Below are positions 32,563 to 41,244 of a stretch of 64,000 nucleotides of DNA, piece after piece (positions within the stretch are counted from its first letter, which is position 1; each line of letters begins with the position of its first letter). The stretch is from an uncultured Alphaproteobacteria bacterium (GTDB lineage: Bacteria > Pseudomonadota > Alphaproteobacteria > HIMB59 > GCA-002718135), in NCBI GenBank assembly GCA_902587565.1, contig CACILT010000004.1, positions 32,501-96,500 of the forward strand, read 5' to 3'. Below the pieces are notes generated by a model. The model made no database searches, was not told the DNA's origin, and saw nothing but the letters and a program-made list of their open reading frames with translations. The position numbers and the translations under genes were made by a program.

Positions 32563-32646
32563 ATGGGATATCCAAAAAAACATAGAGGTAGACGAAAAAG
32601 AGGTTCTAAATATAGAAGAAACAAAAAGCGTCAAAAGAAAAAATAA
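32563..32646 (+). CDS. Unannotated 27-aa extremely basic peptide
   Basis: ATG...TAA encodes MGYPKKHRGRRKRGSKYRRNKKRQKKK (16/27 Lys/Arg). It is below the ORF-track cutoff and fills the intergenic gap between the LysR and SbmA-like genes. Confidence 0.6.
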   Translation: MGYPKKHRGRRKRGSKYRRNKKRQKKK

Positions 32647-32699
32647 TTAATACTTTTAGCTTCTTTTTTTAATTACAATTAAATCTATATAAATATTTA

Positions 32700-33701
32700 A
32701 TGTTTAAATTTTTCACTGAACCAAAATGGTATGTATGGGCTTATGTAGGCTCAGTGGTAATTCTTACTTCTATATGGGTGCAAGTTCAGATTGATGTACA
32801 AATCAATGAATGGTTTGGTGAATTTTATGACATGATTCAAAAAGCACTTGGAACACCAAATGCTATAACCATGCAAGAATACATGGGAGCTCTTTTTAGC
32901 TTTGCTCAATTAGCTGCTATTTCAATTGCATTAGGACTTGCGATCTCTTTTCTTACTTCACATTTTCTGTTTAGATGGAGAACTGCAATGGTTGAGTGGT
33001 ACCATAGCGTATATGATCAAGCGAGAACCATAGAAGGTGCAAGTCAAAGAGTTCAAGAAGATACAATTAAATTTAGTAGAATTATGGAGGGTCTAGGAAC
33101 AAGCCTAATTGAGTCTGTTCTTGTACTGGTCGAATTCTTCCCTCTTTTAATGACTCTTTCAGTTGGAATTCCAATTTTATGGTTTGGTGATTGGCAATAT
33201 GGTTTGGTTTCTGGAGCATTTATATGGGCAGTAGGAGGTACAATATTAATGATTGTACTTGCGTGGATATTAAGATTAGTTGGTATTGAATATGATCTTC
33301 AAAAAAAAGAAGCTGCTTATAGAAAAATTTTAGTTATTGCTGAAGATGATGGAAGTATAAGACCTAAATCATTAGAAGAACTTTTCCAAGGCGTTAGAGA
33401 AATCCATTTTAAAAGTTATCTATATTATCTTTATTTTAGCATTGGTAGACTTGCTTATTTACAAGCTAACGTTCTTGCTGCTTACATATTTTTAGCCCCA
33501 GCCATTGTTGCAGGTGTCATGACACTCGGAGTTATGCAACAAATTATAAGAGCTTTTGGAAGAGTTGAAGGATCTCTACAATATTTATTTAGAGCATGGC
33601 CTACTATTATTGAATTAGCAAGTGTCTATAAAAGATTAAGAGAATTTGAGAATAAAATAGAAAAAAACATTGAGGATGAAAAAACTGGTATAGTGCGCTA
33701 G
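32700..33701 (+). CDS. SbmA/BacA-family peptide transporter-like membrane protein
   Basis: VQVQIDVQINEWFGEFYDMIQKAL, FRWRTAMVEWYHSVYDQARTIEGASQRVQEDTIKFSRIMEGLG: SbmA/BacA signature region. Confidence 0.85.
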   Translation: MFKFFTEPKWYVWAYVGSVVILTSIWVQVQIDVQINEWFGEFYDMIQKALGTPNAITMQEYMGALFSFAQLAAISIALGLAISFLTSHFLFRWRTAMVEWYHSVYDQARTIEGASQRVQEDTIKFSRIMEGLGTSLIESVLVLVEFFPLLMTLSVGIPILWFGDWQYGLVSGAFIWAVGGTILMIVLAWILRLVGIEYDLQKKEAAYRKILVIAEDDGSIRPKSLEELFQGVREIHFKSYLYYLYFSIGRLAYLQANVLAAYIFLAPAIVAGVMTLGVMQQIIRAFGRVEGSLQYLFRAWPTIIELASVYKRLREFENKIEKNIEDEKTGIVR

Positions 33702-34060
33702 TGATTTTTCTAGCCTTTATAATAATTCCGATTATTGAAATAAGTATTTTTATAACAATTGGCTCTAATATAGGAATTCTAAATACTATTGCAATTATAC
33801 TTACTACTGCTTTGGTTGGGATATTTCTTGTTAGAAGACAAGGAATTAAATTATTGTTTGATGCACAAAGAAATTTATCACAAAGTGTAATGCCTACTGA
33901 GGAAATAAAAGGAGGTATTTTCTTATTAGTATCAGGATTACTTTTAATTACTCCTGGGTTCTTTACTGATTTTATTGGTTTTGCTGTATTTTTAAAGCCT
34001 ATTCAAAATATAATTACTACACAAGCAAAAAAATATTTCAACTCACGTATTCGCTATTAA
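33701..34060 (+). CDS. fxsA: FxsA family membrane protein
   Basis: IPIIEISIFITIGSNIGILNTIAIILTTALVGIFLVRRQG and GLLLITPGFFTDFIGF. The start appears to be GTG/ATG-ambiguous. Confidence 0.88.
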   Translation: MIFLAFIIIPIIEISIFITIGSNIGILNTIAIILTTALVGIFLVRRQGIKLLFDAQRNLSQSVMPTEEIKGGIFLLVSGLLLITPGFFTDFIGFAVFLKPIQNIITTQAKKYFNSRIRY

Positions 34061-34972
34061 AGGGTCAATCTTATTAATTAACTCCTTTAAAAATAATACC
34101 AACTTGTTATTTTGTGGATTATCAATTTTTTTTAACGGTGGAATAATATTATTCCAATCTGTGATATTATCTGCAATTGAAAAATAAGCCTTCATTAAAC
34201 TTATTGGTTCTGCTGAGGTCAATGTTTTTCTAATTTCAGCTTGTAAATTTTGTAATTCATCAAAATTTTTAATATTATTTTCATTTTTAAAATTTTTCAA
34301 AATAAAACAGAGTAACTTACCTGATACGTTAGTACCAGCAGTTATAGCTCCAGCCCCTCCTCGTCTTGCAACGTTTAAAGCAAGAGTATCATGTCCACAA
34401 AAAACAGCAAAATCGTTGAAATACTTGATTGTTTTTAACATATTATCATAATCTCCACTTGAATCTTTCAACCCAACAACATTATTTGGATATAATTTCA
34501 ATAAACTTTCAATAACTTTGAAATTAATAGGAACATATGTATTTTGAGGAATATGATAAAGTATATACTGAAAGTTATTATCATCTACACTTTCAATAAT
34601 ATTTCTATAATAATTTATCACACCTTCATCTGAAACATTTTTGTAAAAAAAAGGTGGAAGAATTAAAACTGCCCTTACATTCATTTTTGAAGCATGTTGT
34701 GTCATTGAAATTGCATCCTTCAATGAACTAGATCCAGTTCCCGGTATGAGAACCTTAGGATCTATTTTATTTTCTATAAGAAATTCAATATTATTTCTTT
34801 TTTCCATTATACTAAATGAGTTTGCTTCACCAGTTGTACCAAAAATAGCAAGACCATCATGACCCTGTCTCATAAGATACTGACAGTGACGCAAATAAAG
34901 ATCCTGATTGATAGTAAGATCTTTTTTAACTGGTGTTAAAGATGCACTGAAAACTCCATTTATCTTAAGCAT
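34043..34972 (-). CDS. Dihydrodipicolinate synthase/N-acetylneuraminate lyase family protein
   Basis: GVFSASLTPVKKDLTIN, GLAIFGTTGEANSFS, YHIPQNTYVPI, GLKDSSGDYDN. The substrate cannot be assigned from sequence. Confidence 0.85.
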   Translation of the reverse strand: MLKINGVFSASLTPVKKDLTINQDLYLRHCQYLMRQGHDGLAIFGTTGEANSFSIMEKRNNIEFLIENKIDPKVLIPGTGSSSLKDAISMTQHASKMNVRAVLILPPFFYKNVSDEGVINYYRNIIESVDDNNFQYILYHIPQNTYVPINFKVIESLLKLYPNNVVGLKDSSGDYDNMLKTIKYFNDFAVFCGHDTLALNVARRGGAGAITAGTNVSGKLLCFILKNFKNENNIKNFDELQNLQAEIRKTLTSAEPISLMKAYFSIADNITDWNNIIPPLKKIDNPQNNKLVLFLKELINKIDPLIANT

Positions 34973-35750
34973 AGAAGTATAATAGTATAAAACCTAGAAT
35001 AACTCTATAAATAATAAATATATTAAAGGTTGAACTTTGTATTATTCGCATCATTATGTTTATTGACAGTAGTGCTGTAATACATGCAACAAATGCTGCA
35101 AATAATGATTGGTATAAATTTATATTTACCTCAGCACTAATCATAAAATCTAAACTTGTTAAAACTAAGGATGCTAAAATAATGGGAATGGATAAAAGCA
35201 TAGAAAATATTGCTGCAGAAGATCTATCAAATCCTAGGAAACGTGCTCCAGTAATTGTAACACCTGCTCTACTTGCCCCAGGTATAAATGCTAAAACTTG
35301 AAATACACCAATGATAAAGGACTGTACATAACTCATATTTTCCCACGAAGATATTTTCATCTTAAAATGATCTGCTACAAATAATAGTGCAGCAAATACA
35401 ATACTTGTTACTGCAACAACTTTGATATCTCTAAAAAATAATTGAACAAAATCAAAAATAAAAAATCCCAATATAACTGCAGGTATTGTTGCAATAATAA
35501 TTTTAATTAAATTATCATTTTGATTAATCTGAAAAGAAAAAAAACTCTTAATTAACGCTTTTATTTGTGGCCTTAAATAAATTAAAACTGCTAATAATGT
35601 TCCAACATGTACAGCAACATCCGTAAAAAGACCTTGATCTTGCCAACTTGTTAATTCTGATACAAGAACTAAATGTCCAGAAGAACTAATTGGCAAAAAT
35701 TCAGTTAAGCCTTGGACAATTCCAATGATAATATATTGAAGCTCAAACAT
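34965..35750 (-). CDS. uppP: Undecaprenyl-diphosphatase
   Basis: GIVQGLTEFLPISSSGHLVL and FIPGASRAGVTITGARFLGF. Confidence 0.96.
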   Translation of the reverse strand: MFELQYIIIGIVQGLTEFLPISSSGHLVLVSELTSWQDQGLFTDVAVHVGTLLAVLIYLRPQIKALIKSFFSFQINQNDNLIKIIIATIPAVILGFFIFDFVQLFFRDIKVVAVTSIVFAALLFVADHFKMKISSWENMSYVQSFIIGVFQVLAFIPGASRAGVTITGARFLGFDRSSAAIFSMLLSIPIILASLVLTSLDFMISAEVNINLYQSLFAAFVACITALLSINIMMRIIQSSTFNIFIIYRVILGFILLYFYA

Positions 35751-37261
35751 TAACCAAAAATTATTTTGCTCAGTTCTTTACCACTTGGAAGAGGTTCAGC
35801 ATTTTTATTAGAAAAATATTTCTCCATAAAATTTAAATAAACATTGTAATCTTTTAAAATTTGCATTTTTTGAGCTTTATTTTCATCATCACTTTCTTCC
35901 ATTTTAACTAATTCAGTATCAGTTTGTGACATTGCTTCTGGTATCGTTGTAAATGGTCTTTCTTGATTAATAACTAACCTGTCATGTAACTCTCGGTGAA
36001 CCATTTTAAAATCTTCTTTTGAAAGAGTTTTTGGACTTTCATCAAATAGAAGTCTTTTTAAAATAAAGTTTGCTCTTGGTTCTTTAATTGAAAGAGCAAT
36101 TTCATATTTTTCATTCCAGTCATTCTGTTCATGGAATTTTGCTATTTCAGTTGATTGTTTAAAATCAAGAAAGGCATTTGCTGCACTTTCAGGAAATATA
36201 TTATCTTGAGATTTTTCATCCTCTTTTTCAATACGTCTATCAATTTCCATAAGTTTAAATTTGTCAGCTAAATCTTTATTTTTGAAAACTATTTTTGCTC
36301 TTTCATTAAGTACATCTGAACCAATCTCATCGTATGGTTCATAATTAGAAGCAATCTTACCAGGTAGAATTATAGGATGCTGGTTAGTAATAACGTATCT
36401 ATTTTTTCTTTTGATAAGTTTTTTAAATTCTTCAGAATTAGCTTCTAGTAATGGCGTTGGATCATGAGCCAAATCAATTGTATGAAACCAACCATTATAT
36501 TGTGACTCACACACCATCGACAATGCTTGAAGTTTAATTCTTCCACCAAAACTTGTCATAAAACAAAAACCTTTATTTTTGTTTATATATTCAATGGCAT
36601 CTTCTTTACTCATTGTCATTTGAAGTTGACTCCAATTAGTTGTATCTGCTTCGTTTATAAATTTTGTCAGAGCAATGGATGTCTTAACATCTGAAAATGC
36701 ATCGTGAGCAAATTCAACAGGCAAGTTGTTCATCTCAGCAATTTTTTCTAATTTAAAACTAGGATTACCTCTTTCTGTTAAAGGTGTTTTTATACTTAAT
36801 GGGTTGATGGCATATAAACCTCTCGCTAAATTTAATGTATCGCCCCTACTCTTTCTTGTTACGTAAGGATAAAACATATGACTAAACAAATTGTATTCGA
36901 GAACTGATTCATCAAACTCTATTATGTTGTGTCCTATAAAAGTAGAACTTGGATCATCTTTTTTCCATTCATCAAAAGTTTCATTAATTTTTTTCATTAA
37001 TTCATAGGACGACTGAGGGGCATCAAGTGCCTCTCTCATACCTTTAAGTGTTGTTATTAATGCACCAGGTTGAGAAATCACTGATGTTCGAGGTCTGCAG
37101 AACTCATTCATATTTTGATTTGTTTGATTAAACTTGGAGTCAGTAACTATTGCAGCAATTTGCATTATCTGCTCCCATTTTGGAGTAGTACCAAAGGCAG
37201 TTGGATATTCTTTCTTACCTCTTCCTGATGTTTCTAAATCGTAAAATATATATTTTGACAC
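35750..37261 (-). CDS. sbcB: Exodeoxyribonuclease I
   Basis: FYDLETSGRGKKEYPTAFG, FIGHNIIEFDESVLEYNLF, AHDAFSDVKTSIAL; ExoI C-terminal region. Confidence 0.9.
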   Translation of the reverse strand: MSKYIFYDLETSGRGKKEYPTAFGTTPKWEQIMQIAAIVTDSKFNQTNQNMNEFCRPRTSVISQPGALITTLKGMREALDAPQSSYELMKKINETFDEWKKDDPSSTFIGHNIIEFDESVLEYNLFSHMFYPYVTRKSRGDTLNLARGLYAINPLSIKTPLTERGNPSFKLEKIAEMNNLPVEFAHDAFSDVKTSIALTKFINEADTTNWSQLQMTMSKEDAIEYINKNKGFCFMTSFGGRIKLQALSMVCESQYNGWFHTIDLAHDPTPLLEANSEEFKKLIKRKNRYVITNQHPIILPGKIASNYEPYDEIGSDVLNERAKIVFKNKDLADKFKLMEIDRRIEKEDEKSQDNIFPESAANAFLDFKQSTEIAKFHEQNDWNEKYEIALSIKEPRANFILKRLLFDESPKTLSKEDFKMVHRELHDRLVINQERPFTTIPEAMSQTDTELVKMEESDDENKAQKMQILKDYNVYLNFMEKYFSNKNAEPLPSGKELSKIIFG

Positions 37262-37293
37262 TGATAAATAACCTTATTGGTATTTATAGACTA

Positions 37294-37491
37294 TTAATTA
37301 TCTCTTTTGGACCAATAAAAATGATAGAAAAAAGTAGCTGCAATGGCAACAAAAAGAGAAATAAAAGCTACGTAAATTATAGTTGCGATTGCCCAGTAAG
37401 CTACAGCAATTAAAAGACCAATTGCTGTAATTCCAGCCCAAAAATAGATCAGTCTTTCTAAAAACAATTGCATATTTATTCTATTATACAA
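37294..37491 (-). CDS. Small membrane protein, unknown
   Basis: 65 aa with two hydrophobic segments; occupies the gap between sbcB and rbsK. Confidence 0.55.
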   Translation of the reverse strand: MYNRINMQLFLERLIYFWAGITAIGLLIAVAYWAIATIIYVAFISLFVAIAATFFYHFYWSKRDN

Positions 37492-37494
37492 TAA

Positions 37495-38409
37495 TTATAG
37501 AAGTTTATCAATTTCCTCTCGAAAAGGCATGGAATTTGCTGTTCCAATTTTTGTCGTTGATAAACCAGCTGTTGCACTAGCAAATTTAAGCGCATCTTTA
37601 ATATTTTGACCTTCGGTAAGTGCCGCAGCAAAACCAGCATTAAATGCATCACCAGCACCAGTAGTATCAACTACTGGATTTGAAAGATTAGCTATAGGTA
37701 AAGAAAATTTTTCATCATTGTTGGCAAAAAAGGCCCCTTTTTCTCCAAGAGTAATAACGACATTTTTAATTCCTTTTTCTAATAATTGAATTGCTGCTTT
37801 TTCAGCATCCTCATGAGTTTCAACATTGTGATCAACATAAAAACTTGCTTCCGTTTCATTTGGTGTAAAATAATCAATCATAGAAAATAAAGATTCATCT
37901 ATTTCAGCAGCTGGAGCAGGATTTAAAATTGTTTTTACATTTAAACTATGTGCTTTTTTTAATGCATAGGTAACAACATCCTTTGGTGCCTCTAGCTGTG
38001 TAAGAAATATACTTGAATTTTTAATTGCCTCTTCTGCTTTATCTATATCTTCAATAGTGATTGCACCTGCTGCCCCAGGAAAAACATTAATAGCATTGGC
38101 TCCAGTTGCTTCATTTACAAGTATACCTGCAGCACCAGTTGAATGATCTTTTGAAATATTGACATTACTATAATCCACACTAAAATTTTTGTAAATTTCT
38201 TTTGCCATGGAGCCAAATTGATCATCACCAATCTTAGAAATAAAAAAAGTTTTTGCACCAGCTTTGGCTGCAGCTACAGCTTGGTTTGATCCTTTTCCAC
38301 CAGGGCCAATAACAAAATTTTTACCAAGAATAGTTTCACCCTCTACTGGAATTTTTTCTCCAAAAAAAACGAGATCAGCAACAAAAATACCAAGAATACT
38401 AATCGACAT
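37495..38409 (-). CDS. rbsK: PfkB-family ribokinase (or deoxyribokinase)
   Basis: GPGGKGSNQAVAAAKAG and DTTGAGDAFNAGFAAAL. Confidence 0.92.
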   Translation of the reverse strand: MSISILGIFVADLVFFGEKIPVEGETILGKNFVIGPGGKGSNQAVAAAKAGAKTFFISKIGDDQFGSMAKEIYKNFSVDYSNVNISKDHSTGAAGILVNEATGANAINVFPGAAGAITIEDIDKAEEAIKNSSIFLTQLEAPKDVVTYALKKAHSLNVKTILNPAPAAEIDESLFSMIDYFTPNETEASFYVDHNVETHEDAEKAAIQLLEKGIKNVVITLGEKGAFFANNDEKFSLPIANLSNPVVDTTGAGDAFNAGFAAALTEGQNIKDALKFASATAGLSTTKIGTANSMPFREEIDKLL

Positions 38410-38411
38410 AA

Positions 38412-38870
38412 TTATTTATCGATTATCCAAACAGTACCATCTGGTTTAATAACACCTTTTGTTAAAATAAAATTACAGTAAGGTCGTCTTTCACTTGTTG
38501 TAATATATGCATAGGTTGATCTTGATTGCTTATAAAATTCTTGTCTTTCGTATGAACCAATTTTCCAATGATCTCCTGATACTTCCTTAATTGCATCAAT
38601 TACTTCTTTATTAGCATCATTAATTTCATCTGGTTGATTATCAACTTCCATTCGGTAAACAGCTGAGTCTACGAAACTATCCAATGGAAAAACAGATAAT
38701 ACTGCTCTCATAACAGTTGTCATATCTAGGCCGTCTAATCTGTGAACTCTATTATGGTTCGAATGAGCAGGATAATTAATATCAGATATAACGAGTCTAT
38801 CACCATGACCCATTTCACGTAATGTTTTTAATATATCAGGACTTAAAATAGGATCGACGTTAATTAACAT
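38412..38870 (-). CDS. RbsD/FucU family sugar mutarotase-like protein
   Basis: ILSPDILKTLREMGHGDRLVISDINYPAHSN and terminal NFILTKGVI. Confidence 0.88.
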   Translation of the reverse strand: MLINVDPILSPDILKTLREMGHGDRLVISDINYPAHSNHNRVHRLDGLDMTTVMRAVLSVFPLDSFVDSAVYRMEVDNQPDEINDANKEVIDAIKEVSGDHWKIGSYERQEFYKQSRSTYAYITTSERRPYCNFILTKGVIKPDGTVWIIDK

Positions 38871-38882
38871 ATTTTTAGTATA

Positions 38883-41243
38883 TCACTCTCCGTATGGGAT
38901 CCAAATATTTTTTACTTGTATACTTTGATATAAAAACTCTTCTAAGAAATCTTCTTCTTTCGAAGACCAATCAAGATTTTTTGATTGTGGACACCAAGTT
39001 CTTTTTAAATTTGATGTTGTACTTTGAATAACCTTGAGACGCTCATTATTATTTTCACTAAAAAACCAAATACCATCAATATTTTCATGTTCAGATAAGA
39101 TTTTATTCAAACTATTTTGTTTAGTTGTAAGGATATTAATATACCCAGCTGGAACATCAGAAGTTTCAAGTAGTTGATACAATTCCGTTGCTAAAAGAGA
39201 TGTCTTTTGTCCTGGAACAATAATACTAGCATTTCCTGCTGCAAAATTTGATCCTAATGTAGTTATTAAACTTAATAGTGGATAATCATCATTTAAAATA
39301 TTTGCAACAACGCCTATCGGTTCTTTAACAGCTAGTGTTAAACCTCTTATAGGAGGATTATGTATAGAGCCTTCAAACTTATCAGCCATAGCACCGTAAT
39401 AAAATAATCTTTCTATTGATTGATCAAATTCTTTTTCGGCATCTTTTTGTGAAATACCAATTAAAGAAGATAGTAAATTAGAAAAGGTAGTTTTTCGATT
39501 TTGCAAATTTTCTGCTAAGTAATAAAGAATTTGAGCTCTATTAAAGTTAGTAGAAGATTTGCCAACTGCTTTAGAAGCAACCTCAACGGTGTCTCTTACA
39601 TCTTTGCGATTTGCGTTTGGAACATCACAAATAAAATTATTTTGAGCATCATATAAAGAAAAGGAATAACCACTATCAGGTCTTTTTTGTTTGCCTCCAA
39701 TATATAATTTTGGTGTTCTATCGATAGAGTTAGATGATGAACCTTTAGATAATTTCTTTCCTCTTTTTGACTTAGAAAGAGGAAGTGGTAATTTTGAATA
39801 TGCTCTAATACCCTCCGAACCACCTTCTCTTCCAAAACCACTTTCTTTGTATCCCCCAAAACCACACGCAGCATCAAATAAGTTTGTAGAATTTATCCAA
39901 ATGACACCAGCTTTTACTTTTGGAGCAATATCTAAAGCCAAGTTAATATTTTCAGACCAAATACTTGCTGCAAGTCCATAAGGCGTATTATTAGCAATGG
40001 AAACGGCTTCACTAGGTGTTCTAAATGTCATTGTTGTTAAAACTGGTCCAAATATTTCTACTTGAGCAATAAAAGATGACGGTGTTACATTTGTAAATAA
40101 AGATGGAGGATAAAATAAACCATTTGTTGGACATGACCATGAAGGTTGCCATAATTTATTTCCATCCTTTTGTGCTTTATTTACTAAAGAATTAATTTTT
40201 TTAAGTTGGACTGGTGCAACTATAGCCCCAATATCGATAGACTTATCTAATGGATCACCAACACGAAGTTTTTCCATTCTTTTTTTTAGTTTTTGGATAA
40301 ATTTTTTCTCAATACTTTCTTGTACTAAGAGTCTTGATCCTGCACAACATACTTGACCTTGATTAAACCAAATTGCATCAACAACACCTTCTACTGCACT
40401 ATCTAAATCAGCATCTTCAAAAACAATAAAAGGTGATTTGCCCCCTAGTTCCATTGTCATTTTTTTATCTGGATTAGTATTTGTTTGAATTATTTTCTTT
40501 CCAACTTCAGTTGATCCTGTAAAGGCAATTTTTTTAATATCTTTGTGCACTGTTATATGTTCACCAGTAGAACCATCTCCTGTAATAATATTAATTACAC
40601 CTTGTGGAATTTTAGCTTTTTCACAAAGTTCAGCAAAATAAAGCGCTGTTAAAGAAGTATACTCTGCAGGCTTTAAGACTACTGTATTCCCAAGAGCAAT
40701 TGCAGGAGCAATTTTCCAAGCTAACATTAATAATGGAAAGTTCCAGGGTATAATTTGCCCAACAACACCAATAGAGTTATCAAAGTTGTTTGTATTCCTC
40801 GCAGCCCATCCGGCATGATAATAAAAATGTCTAGCAACAAGTGGAATATCAATATCTCTTGTTTCTCTTATAGGCTTACCATTATCAATGGTCTCTAAAA
40901 CAGAAATAAATCTTGAATTTTTTTGTATGAGACGTGCAAGAGCGTATAAATATTTTGATCGATCAAACGATGAAAGTTTTGACCATTTGACATGAGCTTT
41001 TTTAGCAGCACTAACAGCAGCATTAACATCTTTTTTCGAAGCAACAGACAATGTCGCAATTTTTTTATTTGTAGAAGGGTTAATTATATTTAATTTTTTT
41101 GAGCTAGACGATTTTACAAATTTACCATTAATAAAATGATTATTTGGATTTTTTAAATTTTTTATCCAACTATTAACTTCTTTGCTGTCTTCTGGTGCTG
41201 GTCCAAAAGATATATTTTGAAAATTTTTAATAACTTTATCCAT
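38883..41243 (-). CDS. Aldehyde dehydrogenase with a second, degenerate ALDH-like C-terminal domain (786 aa)
   Basis: [25 protein letters not shown]-type motif, [37 protein letters not shown]; residues ~510-786 repeat an ALDH-like fold ([12 protein letters not shown]...[19 protein letters not shown]). Confidence 0.88.
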   Translation of the reverse strand: [786 protein letters not shown]

Positions 41244-41244
41244 A

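Noticed and set aside
32700-33701. SbmA-like gene as a truncated pseudogene because it is shorter than typical SbmA/BacA (~400 aa)
   Set aside because: The reading frame is intact, ends just where fxsA begins, and retains the conserved core; a shorter C-terminus is plausible in a streamlined genome.
37476-37670. Minus-strand ORF MILLVLVMHLMLVLLRHLPKVK...
   Set aside because: Out-of-frame reading of the 3' end of rbsK; low complexity.
39596-39981. ORFs 39596..39877 (-) and 39691..39981 (+)
   Set aside because: Alternative frames inside the ALDH gene; no domain signal.
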